A stretch of DNA of 51,391 bases, from IMG/VR virus record IMGVR_UViG_3300001847_000262, positions 1-51,391 of that record. One strand, written 5' to 3'. Position numbers and translations under genes: made by a program. Position 1 is the first letter of the stretch; the number at the start of each line of letters is the position of its first letter. This DNA is from a virus. This document shows positions 31,101-38,120 of this stretch, in pieces. Below the pieces are notes generated by a model. It worked only from the letters and a program-made list of their open reading frames with translations, did not search any database and had not been told where the DNA came from.

Positions 31101-32945
31101 TTTAAAGAGTTTTTACCAGAACATATTTCTAATAATTTTATTCCAAATTTAACAAATGATTTAATTGATCAAATTGCTAATAATGGATTAGATAGTATTA
31201 AAGGATTAGGAGCTTCAATAGTTAATAGTATTGAATCTAAGAATGATGGAACTTTAGGTATGATAAATCCTTTAACAGGTAAAAAAATACATTCAATACC
31301 TTTATTATATGTTGAAAATTTAGTTGATGCTAAAACTGGTAAAAGAGATAATACTTTAAAATCATATGATTTAGGAAAAGTATTATTGTTATTTTCACAA
31401 TCTGCGTATAATTATAAATATATGTCAGAAATAGAATCTTCTGTTGATATGTTAAGAGAAATACTTACCTCACAACATGAAGTTATTATGACCCATAAAG
31501 GAGTTGAAAGAATAGATAAAGTTACAGGTAAAATCATGTCTGCTATTGGTAATGCTGATACTTTAGAATTATTTAATGATTATGTAAACTACTATTTATA
31601 TGGTATTAAAGTTAAGGGAGATGATGCTATTTGGGAAGTAGGAGATAAAAAAATATCTCAACAAAAAGTATTTTCTAAAATATTAAGTATATTTAGTGGT
31701 AAAGCTTTAGGTTTAAATATAATATCTGGGACTGCTAACTTAGTTGGTGGTGAAGCAAATATATTCTTTGAAGGTATTAAAGGTAAATACTATACTAATA
31801 AAGATTATCATACAGGATATACTAATTTAACTACAGATAAATCAAGATGGGCAATTACATTCTTTGATATAGATAGTAATAATACTATTTATAAAAAAGC
31901 TAAGGATTTATCCATATCAGGTGCTATTAAACATTTAAGTTTAGATCAATTGTATGTTTTTCAAAGAAAAGGAGATTGGCTTATTGAAAATAGTGTATTA
32001 TTAGCTATGCTAAGAAGTCATACAATTATTGATGGAAAAATAGTTAGAATGAATGAAGAAAGGTCTAAAAAAAATAATAAATCTTTATATGACCTAATGG
32101 AGAAAAAAGGAGATAAATTTGAAATTCCTGGATTAACTGACGAAGCATTTCATAAATTTAGAAGAAAAGTAAAATACGTCTATAGTACTATAAAGGGTAA
32201 TTCTGGAACAGAGGATATTAATTCTATGAGAATGACTATTCTTGGACAAACATTAATGCAATTTAGAAATTGGATTCCTAGAATGTTAGATGAAAGAGCT
32301 GGTAATTTAAGATATACACAAGATTTAGATGAATGGGAGGTTGGTAAATATAGAAGTTTTTTGAATCATACAATTAATAAACAAATACTTCCAAATTTAT
32401 TTGGAGCATTAACATCTGGAGGAGTATTAGGATTTGGAGCAGGATTAAATTCTAAATCTATAGAAGAAAAAGCTAAAGAGTTATATCAAAAATTAAAAAC
32501 TACTAATCCTAACATAGAAATTACAGAAGAAGAATATATAGCATTACATAAACAAAATCTTAAATCCACAGCATTAGAGATACAACTAATTATTGTTTTC
32601 GCTATGATATTAGGAATGTTGAAACCACCTGATGATGATAAAGACAAGGATTGGCTTAGATATAGTGCTAAAAAATTAACTAGTAGATATTTAAATGAAA
32701 TTTCATTCTTTTTAAATCCATCAGCAGCTACACAAATTCTTAAAAAACCAATACCTATTATGAATTTAGGAACTGATATATTAGATTTTACATCTGATTT
32801 TTTTGGAGAAATTACTGGAGAAATAACAGGTGATGAAAAACAAATAAAAAGAAATAAACCACTCAGAAGATTCAACAGATTATTCCCTGTAATGAATTCT
32901 CTTGAATCTTTCTGGTGGTTATTTGATCCTAATTATAATAAATAA
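28119..32945 (+). CDS. Giant ejected virion protein with RecB-like nuclease and peptidase-like domains
   Basis: The 1608-residue protein starts on the last base of the polymerase stop (TAATG). It opens with YCPNPHSELYKEL. Near 241-245 is P-EEAAH-FF, a degenerate HExxH-type segment followed by a charged amphipathic region. At about 500-560 lies a PD-(D/E)XK nuclease of the RecB/Cas4 kind: GTIDLL with D518, IYDWK with D532 and K534, and a following QLANYRKIL (Q-x-x-x-Y) helix. The C-terminal half is helical, with membrane-active stretches (about 1185-1215 and 1490-1505) and FRNWIPRMLDERAG, as in proteins ejected into the host envelope. It is probably packaged with the polymerase. The nuclease could act on host or competing DNA or process phage DNA; nothing here decides. 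Confidence 0.75.
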   Translation: MYCPNPHSELYKELMVINKNDKDLVYYAYHEIEKLQEMGLISSKRYKMPDGTMRYTINKTITEKSLAESYRGNSGFTIDLSKKQKLDNYIKQFNISFLNTEISKSGKAIFVNITPVKNHVIKDIRNKDERKLEEGYKQNKKEGNWDINSEGDVVHPDDMYQEDNKINYDLFQNKNTNFIQFNNQLNSKIKSFLSKIGVNTINVEQILDKNGNLLSAVAVAKMLEKIIQVVENKADITTLPEEAAHFFVELLKDNQLLNKMLGDIINYPEYKEVKDSEFYQKQYKGDETLIRKEAIGKLIGRIIAKQETSEQAVSWWGRAWNKIKSIFSGKSSLFEEIASDIRKGNTFKLDVSKTLKNEFYQETNKQQETIDKLNKHEVSLNTDAINERTGKKGVYSVLKDGILKPIKKRVSDIVDEFQARKYQHPISEAQQKIYDIRAEYGHVAHEDISNIITRIIENLEGVENTPKTNNLPDSIYNKLHNFYYEFITDIIKSDGGGTKFFTEKMIYDEKTDTAGTIDLLVIHPNGQISIYDWKLIENLDKKGIHYNKEAQWNIQLANYRKILRSYGLSNIKEDGKDISLFRHTRIIPINAKYTKNKLTSIEIGNKKLEENKNYLNPVPLTGLEEVGEFEFTGDDKKDELLKALIYQREELINKEESTIEGKLKKSERLERLNKTIKDVIVSGEVKSFLEDAMFELTYIINKGIDNLNDDELVTAYKLVDYYSNLRKKGIISREQMKKYETLYTKVTNNAQDLYNKVFTTYKQRIKNVASNVGINNVEQLQPQIGLLSRLFRTLGQQNHPIFSTFKRLLDKQRDIVYNKTEELRLKIESKLEGIENYAKRHGTSQKEAFKKLLGRNAKGELTGNLINEVSSEFYDLKDKAIQDKDVKWIIQNSIFNETKYEERLASNKQIWKDLYIDVEAPNKELYNKKIKDFQSKYDARLYKRENNNSLFNRNNYFLEPNIDIWKSKELKELEKSENKELYEFYKLFTDTIKEFKEFLPEHISNNFIPNLTNDLIDQIANNGLDSIKGLGASIVNSIESKNDGTLGMINPLTGKKIHSIPLLYVENLVDAKTGKRDNTLKSYDLGKVLLLFSQSAYNYKYMSEIESSVDMLREILTSQHEVIMTHKGVERIDKVTGKIMSAIGNADTLELFNDYVNYYLYGIKVKGDDAIWEVGDKKISQQKVFSKILSIFSGKALGLNIISGTANLVGGEANIFFEGIKGKYYTNKDYHTGYTNLTTDKSRWAITFFDIDSNNTIYKKAKDLSISGAIKHLSLDQLYVFQRKGDWLIENSVLLAMLRSHTIIDGKIVRMNEERSKKNNKSLYDLMEKKGDKFEIPGLTDEAFHKFRRKVKYVYSTIKGNSGTEDINSMRMTILGQTLMQFRNWIPRMLDERAGNLRYTQDLDEWEVGKYRSFLNHTINKQILPNLFGALTSGGVLGFGAGLNSKSIEEKAKELYQKLKTTNPNIEITEEEYIALHKQNLKSTALEIQLIIVFAMILGMLKPPDDDKDKDWLRYSAKKLTSRYLNEISFFLNPSAATQILKKPIPIMNLGTDILDFTSDFFGEITGEITGDEKQIKRNKPLRRFNRLFPVMNSLESFWWLFDPNYNK

Positions 32946-32946
32946 T

Positions 32947-33099
32947 TTACTGTATGGAAAATATAAGGAAAAATAGGTCTATTCTTAAACCTATTTTTCC
33001 AAAATATATTCCTAATAAATTTCTCTCTTTATAATGAATTAATCCTAATCCAATACTAGTTTTATTATAATAAGGATAAATTAAATAAATTTTCTTCAT
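32947..33099 (-). CDS. Small protein, 50 residues, unknown function
   Basis: The ATG at 33099-33097 overlaps the TGA of the upstream exonuclease gene (ATGA), the same coupling used at other junctions on this strand. The frame runs 50 codons to a TAA whose last base lies one base beyond the end of the convergent polymerase-block gene. The product is basic at the start (MKKIYLIYPYYNKTS) and ends with a hydrophobic LRIDLFFLIFSIQ; LLGIYFGKIGLRI looks protein-like. The 12-bp hairpin at 32967-33000 lies inside its last third. It is supported by spacing and by filling the gap exactly, not by recognised homology. Confidence 0.5.
   Translation of the reverse strand: MKKIYLIYPYYNKTSIGLGLIHYKERNLLGIYFGKIGLRIDLFFLIFSIQ
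32967..33000. terminator. Bidirectional hairpin between the two convergent gene blocks
   Basis: GGAAAAATAGGT (32967-32978) pairs with ACCTATTTTTCC (32989-33000) across a ten-base loop. It lies 21 bases after the stop of the last plus-strand gene and inside the end of the last minus-strand gene. Each 3' arm carries its own run of five T, and the minus-strand side continues T-rich. It is the only hairpin between the two opposing operons. Confidence 0.7.
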
Positions 33100-33860
33100 T
33101 TCTTATTATCTAGATATGTTTTTTCTGAAATAGAGAAATACTTTCTACAAGATAAACACTCCATTTTCTTTTTTCTAATCCCAGCAGCACTAACTAAATT
33201 TCCATCAGACTTGGTTCTTTCACTTCCACATTTAGGACAAGAACATTTAGAATGTCCTTGAAATATTCCGACATGTATTTTAGGTTTAATATATAATTGT
33301 AATTTATTATATACTTTTTCAAGTAAAATAACATCTCTACAACAATAAGAAATCATCTTTTTAAGAGCTATGTTGCTATTATGCTGAATAATATCATGCC
33401 ATAAATCTATTCCTCCTGTATCTTTTTTACCTCCAAAACCAAAGAATTTTCCCAAATAATCTAATCTATTAGAGTTAAACTTAAATTTACTTCGTGCAAT
33501 TTTAAGTGTATCTATACTTTGTATTTCAGGCATATTACTTATTCCATGAAATAACATTCTAGTTTTTAACCAAGGAATATCAAATTTATCTCCATTGTGT
33601 CCGACTACAATGTCTGCTGTATTTAAAATTCTATGAAATTCTTTGCATAATTCTTTATCATCTCCTTTATCCCAAGATAAAGAATAGACTTTTCCACTAT
33701 CATTATATTTATAACATACACAAATAATTGCAGGTTCTGTTAATATTTGATCATAAGTTATATTTAAATTATAACCTGGTCTCCAAAACCAACCTGTTGC
33801 ATAACTAGTTTCTATATCTATAAATAATATTTTAGGAGAATTTTTATTTTTTTCTTTCAT
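33096..33860 (-). CDS. DEDD-type 3'-5' exonuclease with C-terminal zinc ribbon
   Basis: The 254-residue protein has the three exonuclease motifs of the RNase H-like/DnaQ superfamily: ILFIDIET near residue 13-20 (Asp and Glu), GHNGDKFDIPWL near 98-109 (second Asp), and YCCRDVILLEKVY near 172-184 (Y-x-x-x-D). The C-terminus carries CPKCG and, about 25 residues later, CLSC, a four-cysteine zinc ribbon likely to contact nucleic acid. It would trim 3' ends in replication or recombination. A separate exonuclease domain also sits in the phage DNA polymerase, so proofreading is unlikely to be its job. A structured non-coding leader with a terminator-like hairpin lies just upstream, and the start follows an A/T-rich leader. 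Confidence 0.8.
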   Translation of the reverse strand: MKEKNKNSPKILFIDIETSYATGWFWRPGYNLNITYDQILTEPAIICVCYKYNDSGKVYSLSWDKGDDKELCKEFHRILNTADIVVGHNGDKFDIPWLKTRMLFHGISNMPEIQSIDTLKIARSKFKFNSNRLDYLGKFFGFGGKKDTGGIDLWHDIIQHNSNIALKKMISYCCRDVILLEKVYNKLQLYIKPKIHVGIFQGHSKCSCPKCGSERTKSDGNLVSAAGIRKKKMECLSCRKYFSISEKTYLDNKK

Positions 33861-33875
33861 ATTTTATTTATGTAA

Positions 33876-33907
33876 AAAGAAGACATGATTTTAGCCTAGT
33901 CTTCTTT
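33876..33907 (-). terminator. Terminator-like hairpin in the leader before the exonuclease gene
   Basis: On the minus strand AAAGAAGAC and GTCTTCTTT form a perfect nine-base stem around a 14-base loop, followed immediately by TT, making a run of five T. It stands 15 bases before the exonuclease start and just after the structured segment at 33940-34019. It could end a small RNA or act as an attenuator for the exonuclease gene. Confidence 0.6.
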
Positions 33908-33939
33908 AATTGTAATAGCACTATAATATATAATCTATT

Positions 33940-34019
33940 ACGGCTAGAGAGAATTACCGTGTACAGGTATCTCACGCACTAAGTTTCATCACTAGTATCT
34001 AGGAGAGGATTACTTGTAC
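33940..34019 (-). ncRNA. Structured intergenic RNA element 1 (candidate small RNA or leader aptamer)
   Basis: In the 173-base gap between two minus-strand genes the sequence becomes visibly richer in G and C than its surroundings. On the minus strand, bases 34019-34011 (GTACAAGTA) pair with 33969-33961 (TACCTGTAC) in eight of nine positions, enclosing about 41 bases that include further short complementary pieces. A second hairpin, ACGG/CCGT, follows at 33960-33940. An alternative seven-base pairing (33912-33918 with 33935-33941) competes with it. The terminator-like stem at 33876-33907 comes next. Inside is AACTTAGTGCGTGAG, close to AGCTAAGTGTGAG in the other structured gap. A 17-codon frame (34032-33979) overlaps the 5' arm. 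No known RNA family was recognised. Confidence 0.45.
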
Positions 34020-34033
34020 TATTTTTATGCATT

Positions 34034-34240
34034 TTAAGCCCCTTTAGAGATTGTTTTACGCCAAGCTGTACGCTTTCTATTAAACATTGTATCAAATGTC
34101 TTAAAATCAATATTTGTACCTCCTGCAACTTTCTTTTGCATGTAATTATAGGTTACAGCAGAGCTTTTCTTCATATAACCAAGATTACTGTTTAAAAATT
34201 TATTTACAGCACGTCTAACTTTATTATCAATATTATTCAT
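34034..34240 (-). CDS. Small basic protein, unknown
   Basis: This 68-residue protein is rich in Lys and Arg (MNNIDNKVRRAVNKFL at the start, NRKRTAWRKTISK at the end) with no membrane segment. Its start lies two bases before the stop of the NAMPT-like gene, preceded by the A/T-rich leader common on this strand. Charge and size would suit nucleic-acid binding, but nothing specific is recognised. It is the last gene before the structured non-coding gap, so its messenger 3' end may be set by that element. Confidence 0.55.
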   Translation of the reverse strand: MNNIDNKVRRAVNKFLNSNLGYMKKSSAVTYNYMQKKVAGGTNIDFKTFDTMFNRKRTAWRKTISKGA

Positions 34241-34242
34241 AA

Positions 34243-35883
34243 TTATTTATTATTTATTTTACTTCTTATTTCACTAAATGTAGTTTCTTTTACTAATTTA
34301 CCGTTTAAATAGACAGTTTGAAGTTCACAATTTTCTACTTCTTTCCAACTAACTTGATCAACTAAATAATAATCTCCTACATCATTTTTATATACAGCTA
34401 TTAATCCTTTAGCCGATTTCTTTGTACCATCATCAGTAATAGGATCTTTAAAGATTTCTCTAGCTGCAGTTATATATTGTGGACAATTATCTTTTTTACA
34501 ATCATTTTTCTCACAATCACAAGATTTCTTAATTTCTACATAAGTAGATTTTACAGCTCCTCCTTGATTATCTCTTGTGGCATAACCCATAGAGTAAGAA
34601 CCTATTCCTAATACAACATTAGTACTAGCAAATCCTTTAGCTTTAAGTCTCTCACAAATCTCTTTAGCTGTATCTAAGGTAATAGAGTCACCATAAATAG
34701 CTCCAATATGTGAATCCAGAACTTTGTAACCTTGTTCATTTACAGTACCCCCAAATATATCCCAAAGTAATTCAATTACACCTTTATTAACAGAAGTTAC
34801 ATCTGTAGTTTCTTCACCAATTACTTCATAATTATCATTTAGTTTTACTTTATAGTATTTATTATCAGTATAGTTAAGAACAATTCCATTTTCACCTACT
34901 TTATTTAATACACCTTCAGTAAATCCTTGAACTCTCCAAGCATCACCACAAATAATATCAACAGGATTACCTGAATCAGGTCTAATAACTAGTTTACCAT
35001 CTCTTGTTAAGATTTCTTCTTTTAGTTGAGGTAAGTATTCTGTAATTAATTTCCATAAATTCCAAGTATCGGATACCACCGAAAGAATGCCTTTAGGATA
35101 TTGTTTCATGAGATATTTTAAAGTATCTATTTCTCCCTCTTTACCATGAGCACACATTACTGAATGTTCACTAGCTGGTACACTAAATCCTACATTATCA
35201 TCTCCATAATAATATTTAATACCTTGTAATGCAGGTATAGTATCTGTACCCATAAAACTTGTTAAAAAGCCCATTCCTGAGCTTATAGCAGATTCTATAG
35301 ATTGCATACCTCTAAAACTAAAATCATGTCCTTGAAAATTTACAAATTCTAAAGTGTCTGTATTAGTTTCTTTAGCATATTTAGTTAATACTTTCTTATA
35401 AGCATAAGATAAACTTGCTGAGTGTACAGGTTTCCAAATTAACGTACTTAAACTAGTTTCTAAGAAATTAGTTACCCAAAAGAAATCAGGATGGGTGTTT
35501 TTAATAGTAAATAATGGAATACCTTCTTTTATAATAGTTCCTTCTTCTAAAGCTTTAATTTCAATAGGAAGATATCCTAAATCATGCAAGGCTTCAAAAT
35601 GAGAAACATCATATTCCATTCCTAAATAACTTTGTAAAAACTCTTTAGCTTCATTTATCATTTGATCTTTAGGTTGTTTAAAGAAATTTTCATTCCATAA
35701 ATCATTAATGTATTTACACATATATTGAATACCAAATACTACTATATCTTTAGAATTTTCTGGCATTCTTTTAGTACTACGACAAGTATAATTACTATAT
35801 ACTAATGTAGTATTTTTAGGATACATAAGTCTATGTGAAGACTTATATCCATCTATATTTAATAAAGGATTAATTTTTAACAT
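34243..35883 (-). CDS. nadV: Nicotinamide phosphoribosyltransferase family protein (NAMPT/NadV; possible Namat of NARP1)
   Basis: The 546-residue protein matches NAMPT in length and key motifs. D11-G-Y13-K corresponds to human D16/Y18, FSFRG near 190-195 to F193/R196, ASEHSV near 240 to H247, and IRPDSGNP near 300 to R311/D313. The classical reaction joins nicotinamide to PRPP to give NMN, starting NAD+ salvage in the cytoplasm. In the phage NARP1 pathway a homologue (Namat) instead joins nicotinamide to ADP-ribose pyrophosphate and makes NAD+ directly. The next gene upstream encodes the matching Prs-like partner and overlaps this one by 14 bases. No NMN adenylyltransferase was seen in the window. 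A cysteine-rich insert (CDCEKNDCKKDNC) near 450-465 is unusual. Family call strong; substrate open. Confidence 0.9.
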   Translation of the reverse strand: MLKINPLLNIDGYKSSHRLMYPKNTTLVYSNYTCRSTKRMPENSKDIVVFGIQYMCKYINDLWNENFFKQPKDQMINEAKEFLQSYLGMEYDVSHFEALHDLGYLPIEIKALEEGTIIKEGIPLFTIKNTHPDFFWVTNFLETSLSTLIWKPVHSASLSYAYKKVLTKYAKETNTDTLEFVNFQGHDFSFRGMQSIESAISSGMGFLTSFMGTDTIPALQGIKYYYGDDNVGFSVPASEHSVMCAHGKEGEIDTLKYLMKQYPKGILSVVSDTWNLWKLITEYLPQLKEEILTRDGKLVIRPDSGNPVDIICGDAWRVQGFTEGVLNKVGENGIVLNYTDNKYYKVKLNDNYEVIGEETTDVTSVNKGVIELLWDIFGGTVNEQGYKVLDSHIGAIYGDSITLDTAKEICERLKAKGFASTNVVLGIGSYSMGYATRDNQGGAVKSTYVEIKKSCDCEKNDCKKDNCPQYITAAREIFKDPITDDGTKKSAKGLIAVYKNDVGDYYLVDQVSWKEVENCELQTVYLNGKLVKETTFSEIRSKINNK

Positions 35884-36721
35884 TTTTAAATAAATTTATA
35901 GTTTCTAAGTTTTCATAACAATAATTAGTATATACAATTCCTTTAGAATTTGTAGTAAATATTTTGTCAAACAATTTAAATAATTCTGAATTAGGAGCTT
36001 CTACAGTTATGTGACTAACAGCCAAATATAACTTACCTATATTTCTTTCTTTAAGTAATTTTGCTAATCCTATAAATGTTCCTCCATATACACAAATATC
36101 ATCTATTAAAAGAATATCCTTACCTCCAAAATCTTGTTTATCTATAATCTGAATAAGTTTATCTTTTTCTCTTGCTTTACTAGCAGAATAAGTTTCTCCT
36201 TGCCAATTTATTTGTTTACAGAGTTTTATTAAAGATTTAAATCCCCCAGCATCGCCACTCATTAAAATAAGATTATTTTTAATTCTGCTATCATAATTCA
36301 AATTATCAGTAGTTCTATCAAATTCATCTTCCAGTATTACAGGATATGTAGTACTATCTGATTTCTTTATAGACCATAAACAATTTAGTATAAACCTAAA
36401 ATTATCAATAATTTCACAATTATTTAATAAAGCTGGAGTAACATCTGAATGTGGATGGAATACTTTAACTTTTTCAAAATTGCAGGAATTAATAAAATCA
36501 CATACTAATTTAAGTTCAAATGATTCATTAGGATTAAATCTTCTATCATGTTGTTGTTGAAACATACAAGGAATAGTTATTTCTTTTAATTTAGGATTAG
36601 CATCTTTAATAGATTTAAGGAGAAACAAATCTTCATAAGAATTAATTCTATATGTAAGATTTGTTTCATTTAAATCATTAATTACATACTTACCTCCATC
36701 TGGGTAATTATCAATTATCAT
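35870..36721 (-). CDS. Ribose-phosphate pyrophosphokinase-like protein (Prs; possible ADPR-PP synthetase, Adps)
   Basis: The 283-residue protein has the Prs layout. CMFQQQHDRRF near 53-63 stands where Prs has its P-x-x-R-Q-D-R ATP-contact segment, VFHPHSDVTPALL near 85-97 matches the D-P-H-S/A element, and LLIDDICVYGGT near 202-213 matches the PRPP-binding loop. The loop differs from the canonical D-D-x-x-D-T-G/A-G-T: Val-Tyr replace Asp-Thr. A changed sugar-phosphate site would fit the NARP1 enzyme Adps, which pyrophosphorylates ADP-ribose instead of ribose-5-phosphate. It overlaps the NAMPT-like gene by 14 bases, implying joint translation. Its start overlaps the stop of the upstream diphosphohydrolase gene (ATGA). 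Ordinary PRPP synthesis feeding NMN production is the alternative. Confidence 0.8.
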   Translation of the reverse strand: MIIDNYPDGGKYVINDLNETNLTYRINSYEDLFLLKSIKDANPKLKEITIPCMFQQQHDRRFNPNESFELKLVCDFINSCNFEKVKVFHPHSDVTPALLNNCEIIDNFRFILNCLWSIKKSDSTTYPVILEDEFDRTTDNLNYDSRIKNNLILMSGDAGGFKSLIKLCKQINWQGETYSASKAREKDKLIQIIDKQDFGGKDILLIDDICVYGGTFIGLAKLLKERNIGKLYLAVSHITVEAPNSELFKLFDKIFTTNSKGIVYTNYCYENLETINLFKNVKN

Positions 36722-37077
36722 TTAATTTCTTTATAAATTTTATTTCTATTATCTTCACCTTTATTTAGATGAATATTTTCTCTTAACATCATAAGACTTG
36801 CAATAGCATGATCTATATGATGACATTGACTTTCATCAATATCTTCTCCTATCATCCAAGCATTTAAATGTCTTTGACAAGCATCATAATATCTAAGCCA
36901 TTCCATTCCTTTAGAATAATTAAATTTAGCATATTTTTTAGCTCCATAATTAAATACTTTAGCTACAGACATTAAACTATGTTGAGGAATATCAGATATA
37001 CAAATTTTCCCTTCATCATTTTTTATTGCTGCTGTTATAGGTTCAGATTCAAATATTCTTTTTCTATCTACACTCAT
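36718..37077 (-). CDS. DUF5664-type dATP/dGTP diphosphohydrolase-like protein
   Basis: The 119-residue protein contains FNYGAKKYAKFNYSKGMEWL, then YYDACQRHLNAWMIGED, then HHIDHAIASLMML. This is the G-A-x-K-Y...W-x-x-Y...A-x-x-R-H-x-x-A/K-W...D-x-D/H-x-A-x-A pattern of the DUF5664 family, annotated as dATP/dGTP diphosphohydrolases, with a helical metal-binding core. It would hydrolyse purine dNTPs or adjust the nucleotide pool. It lies between the Prs-like gene and a membrane-protein gene with ATGA overlaps at both ends, so it is firmly part of the nucleotide cluster. The real substrate is not readable from sequence. Confidence 0.75.
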   Translation of the reverse strand: MSVDRKRIFESEPITAAIKNDEGKICISDIPQHSLMSVAKVFNYGAKKYAKFNYSKGMEWLRYYDACQRHLNAWMIGEDIDESQCHHIDHAIASLMMLRENIHLNKGEDNRNKIYKEIK

Positions 37078-37364
37078 AATATATTTGTTATATATTTAGC
37101 TAATTCAAATCCTATTCCTGTACCACACATAGCTCCAAATGAATAAATAATTCTGTCTATCCATTTGCCAAATGCTACTTGTTTAACATTAAATGTCCAA
37201 AATAAACTTATTAGAAATCCAGTAATTAACATCATTACAATATATCCTTTAGATATAAATGTAACATTCATTGCTACCATTGTAACTTGTAATAATGCTG
37301 TAAAAAATAGGCTTATTCTTTGTTTTAAGAGACTTTCTATATCTCCGCTATCTATTATCCCCAT
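37074..37364 (-). CDS. Small membrane protein in the nucleotide-metabolism cluster
   Basis: The 96-residue protein has a short polar N-terminus (GDIESLLKQR), two close hydrophobic segments at about 18-36 and 40-57, and a third weaker one at about 70-90 with G-x-x-C-G-x-G-x-G. It overlaps the MazG-like gene upstream by 17 bases and the diphosphohydrolase gene downstream by ATGA. I do not recognise the family. Its location among soluble nucleotide enzymes suggests a transporter-like, defence-related or superinfection role, but none is shown. Confidence 0.6.
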   Translation of the reverse strand: MGIIDSGDIESLLKQRISLFFTALLQVTMVAMNVTFISKGYIVMMLITGFLISLFWTFNVKQVAFGKWIDRIIYSFGAMCGTGIGFELAKYITNIL

Positions 37365-37674
37365 TACCTTGTATAACTCCTCTAGAAGCTCTATCTTTCA
37401 GTTTATTAATATTATCTTGAGCTATTTCATCTAATGAAATATTCAAATCTCTAGCTAATGCTGCCATATACCACAAAACATCTCCAATTTCACCTGCTAT
37501 TCCTGCAATTTTATCAGGAGTATATACACCATCATTATCTCTAAGTACTTTTTTAATTTTACCTAACACCTCTCCTGCCTCATTTGCAAGTCCTAATGCT
37601 GGATATATAATTGTATTTTTTGTTCCATATATAGCTGTTTTTACAGCTTCTTCTTGATATTCTTTAAAATCCAT
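37348..37674 (-). CDS. mazG: MazG-like nucleoside triphosphate pyrophosphohydrolase
   Basis: The 108-residue all-helical protein has LANEAGEVLGKIKK near 29-42 and IAGEIGDVLWYMAALARDL near 57-75. These are the E-x-x-E ... E-x-x-D magnesium-binding motifs of the MazG/all-alpha NTP-PPase superfamily, at the usual length for single-domain phage members. It would convert (d)NTPs to monophosphates, and phage MazG proteins have been linked to nucleotide-pool and alarmone control. It starts seven bases after the stop of the HNH nuclease gene, which appears to have been inserted between it and the ribonucleotide reductase gene. Family call is strong. Confidence 0.85.
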   Translation of the reverse strand: MDFKEYQEEAVKTAIYGTKNTIIYPALGLANEAGEVLGKIKKVLRDNDGVYTPDKIAGIAGEIGDVLWYMAALARDLNISLDEIAQDNINKLKDRASRGVIQGNGDNR

Positions 37675-37681
37675 ATATTTA

Positions 37682-38119
37682 TTATTTTATTTCACAATTA
37701 TTACTTAAATAATTCACCATAGTTTTTAACTCTTCTATACTAAAATCTCCTTTAAGTCTATTAGCCCTATTAGAGATAATGATTATATTACCTTTAATGT
37801 ATCCTTTAGAATTATCTATTCTATCTACAGAATAAGTCCAATTTTTATCTCCATATATAAATGGTATATTAAAAACAGGACATTTATTAGGTATTATTAT
37901 ATCTGATAATTCTAAGTTAAATTCTAAGTTTTTAAGTTTAGATCTACTTTTTAATCTGTGGTATATTTTCTTATCTAAAGAAACTTTTTTCCAATCTTGT
38001 TTTGATTTTTTACAAAGTTTACATCTAGATATATCTAATTTAATCTTACAACCAGAATGTTTTGAAAATTCTTTTTCATGTTTTTCTTTTTTACAAGTTT
38101 TACAAATATAGGTTTTCAT
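37682..38119 (-). CDS. HNH-like (endonuclease VII-type) nuclease, probable free-standing homing endonuclease
   Basis: The 145-residue protein has an N-terminal four-cysteine zinc site (CKTCKK ... CKLCKK) and a C-terminal domain with NKCPVFNIPF, SVDRIDNSKGYIKGNI and ISNRANRLKGD. That arrangement (C-P, D-R-I-D/N, G-Y, G-N, N-R/A-N) is typical of phage HNH/endonuclease VII-like nucleases. It sits between the ribonucleotide reductase and MazG genes, a favourite site for such elements. Its last residues, NNCEIK plus stop, copy the end of the upstream reductase (NGCEIK plus stop), and the DNA around them matches in 16 of 21 positions, which suggests insertion with duplication of the host gene's 3' end. 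It starts one base after the reductase stop. Confidence 0.75.
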   Translation of the reverse strand: MKTYICKTCKKEKHEKEFSKHSGCKIKLDISRCKLCKKSKQDWKKVSLDKKIYHRLKSRSKLKNLEFNLELSDIIIPNKCPVFNIPFIYGDKNWTYSVDRIDNSKGYIKGNIIIISNRANRLKGDFSIEELKTMVNYLSNNCEIK

Positions 38120-38120
38120 T

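Noticed and set aside
13819-32945. Stop-codon reassignment (TAG or TGA read through), known in some crass-like phages
   Set aside because: Even the 4766- and 1608-codon genes are open in the standard code, and TGA and TAA act as stops at clear gene ends.
33940-34019. tRNA gene in the structured gap
   Set aside because: No T-loop (GTTCRA-type), no seven-base acceptor pairing at tRNA distance and no anticodon arm of the right size.
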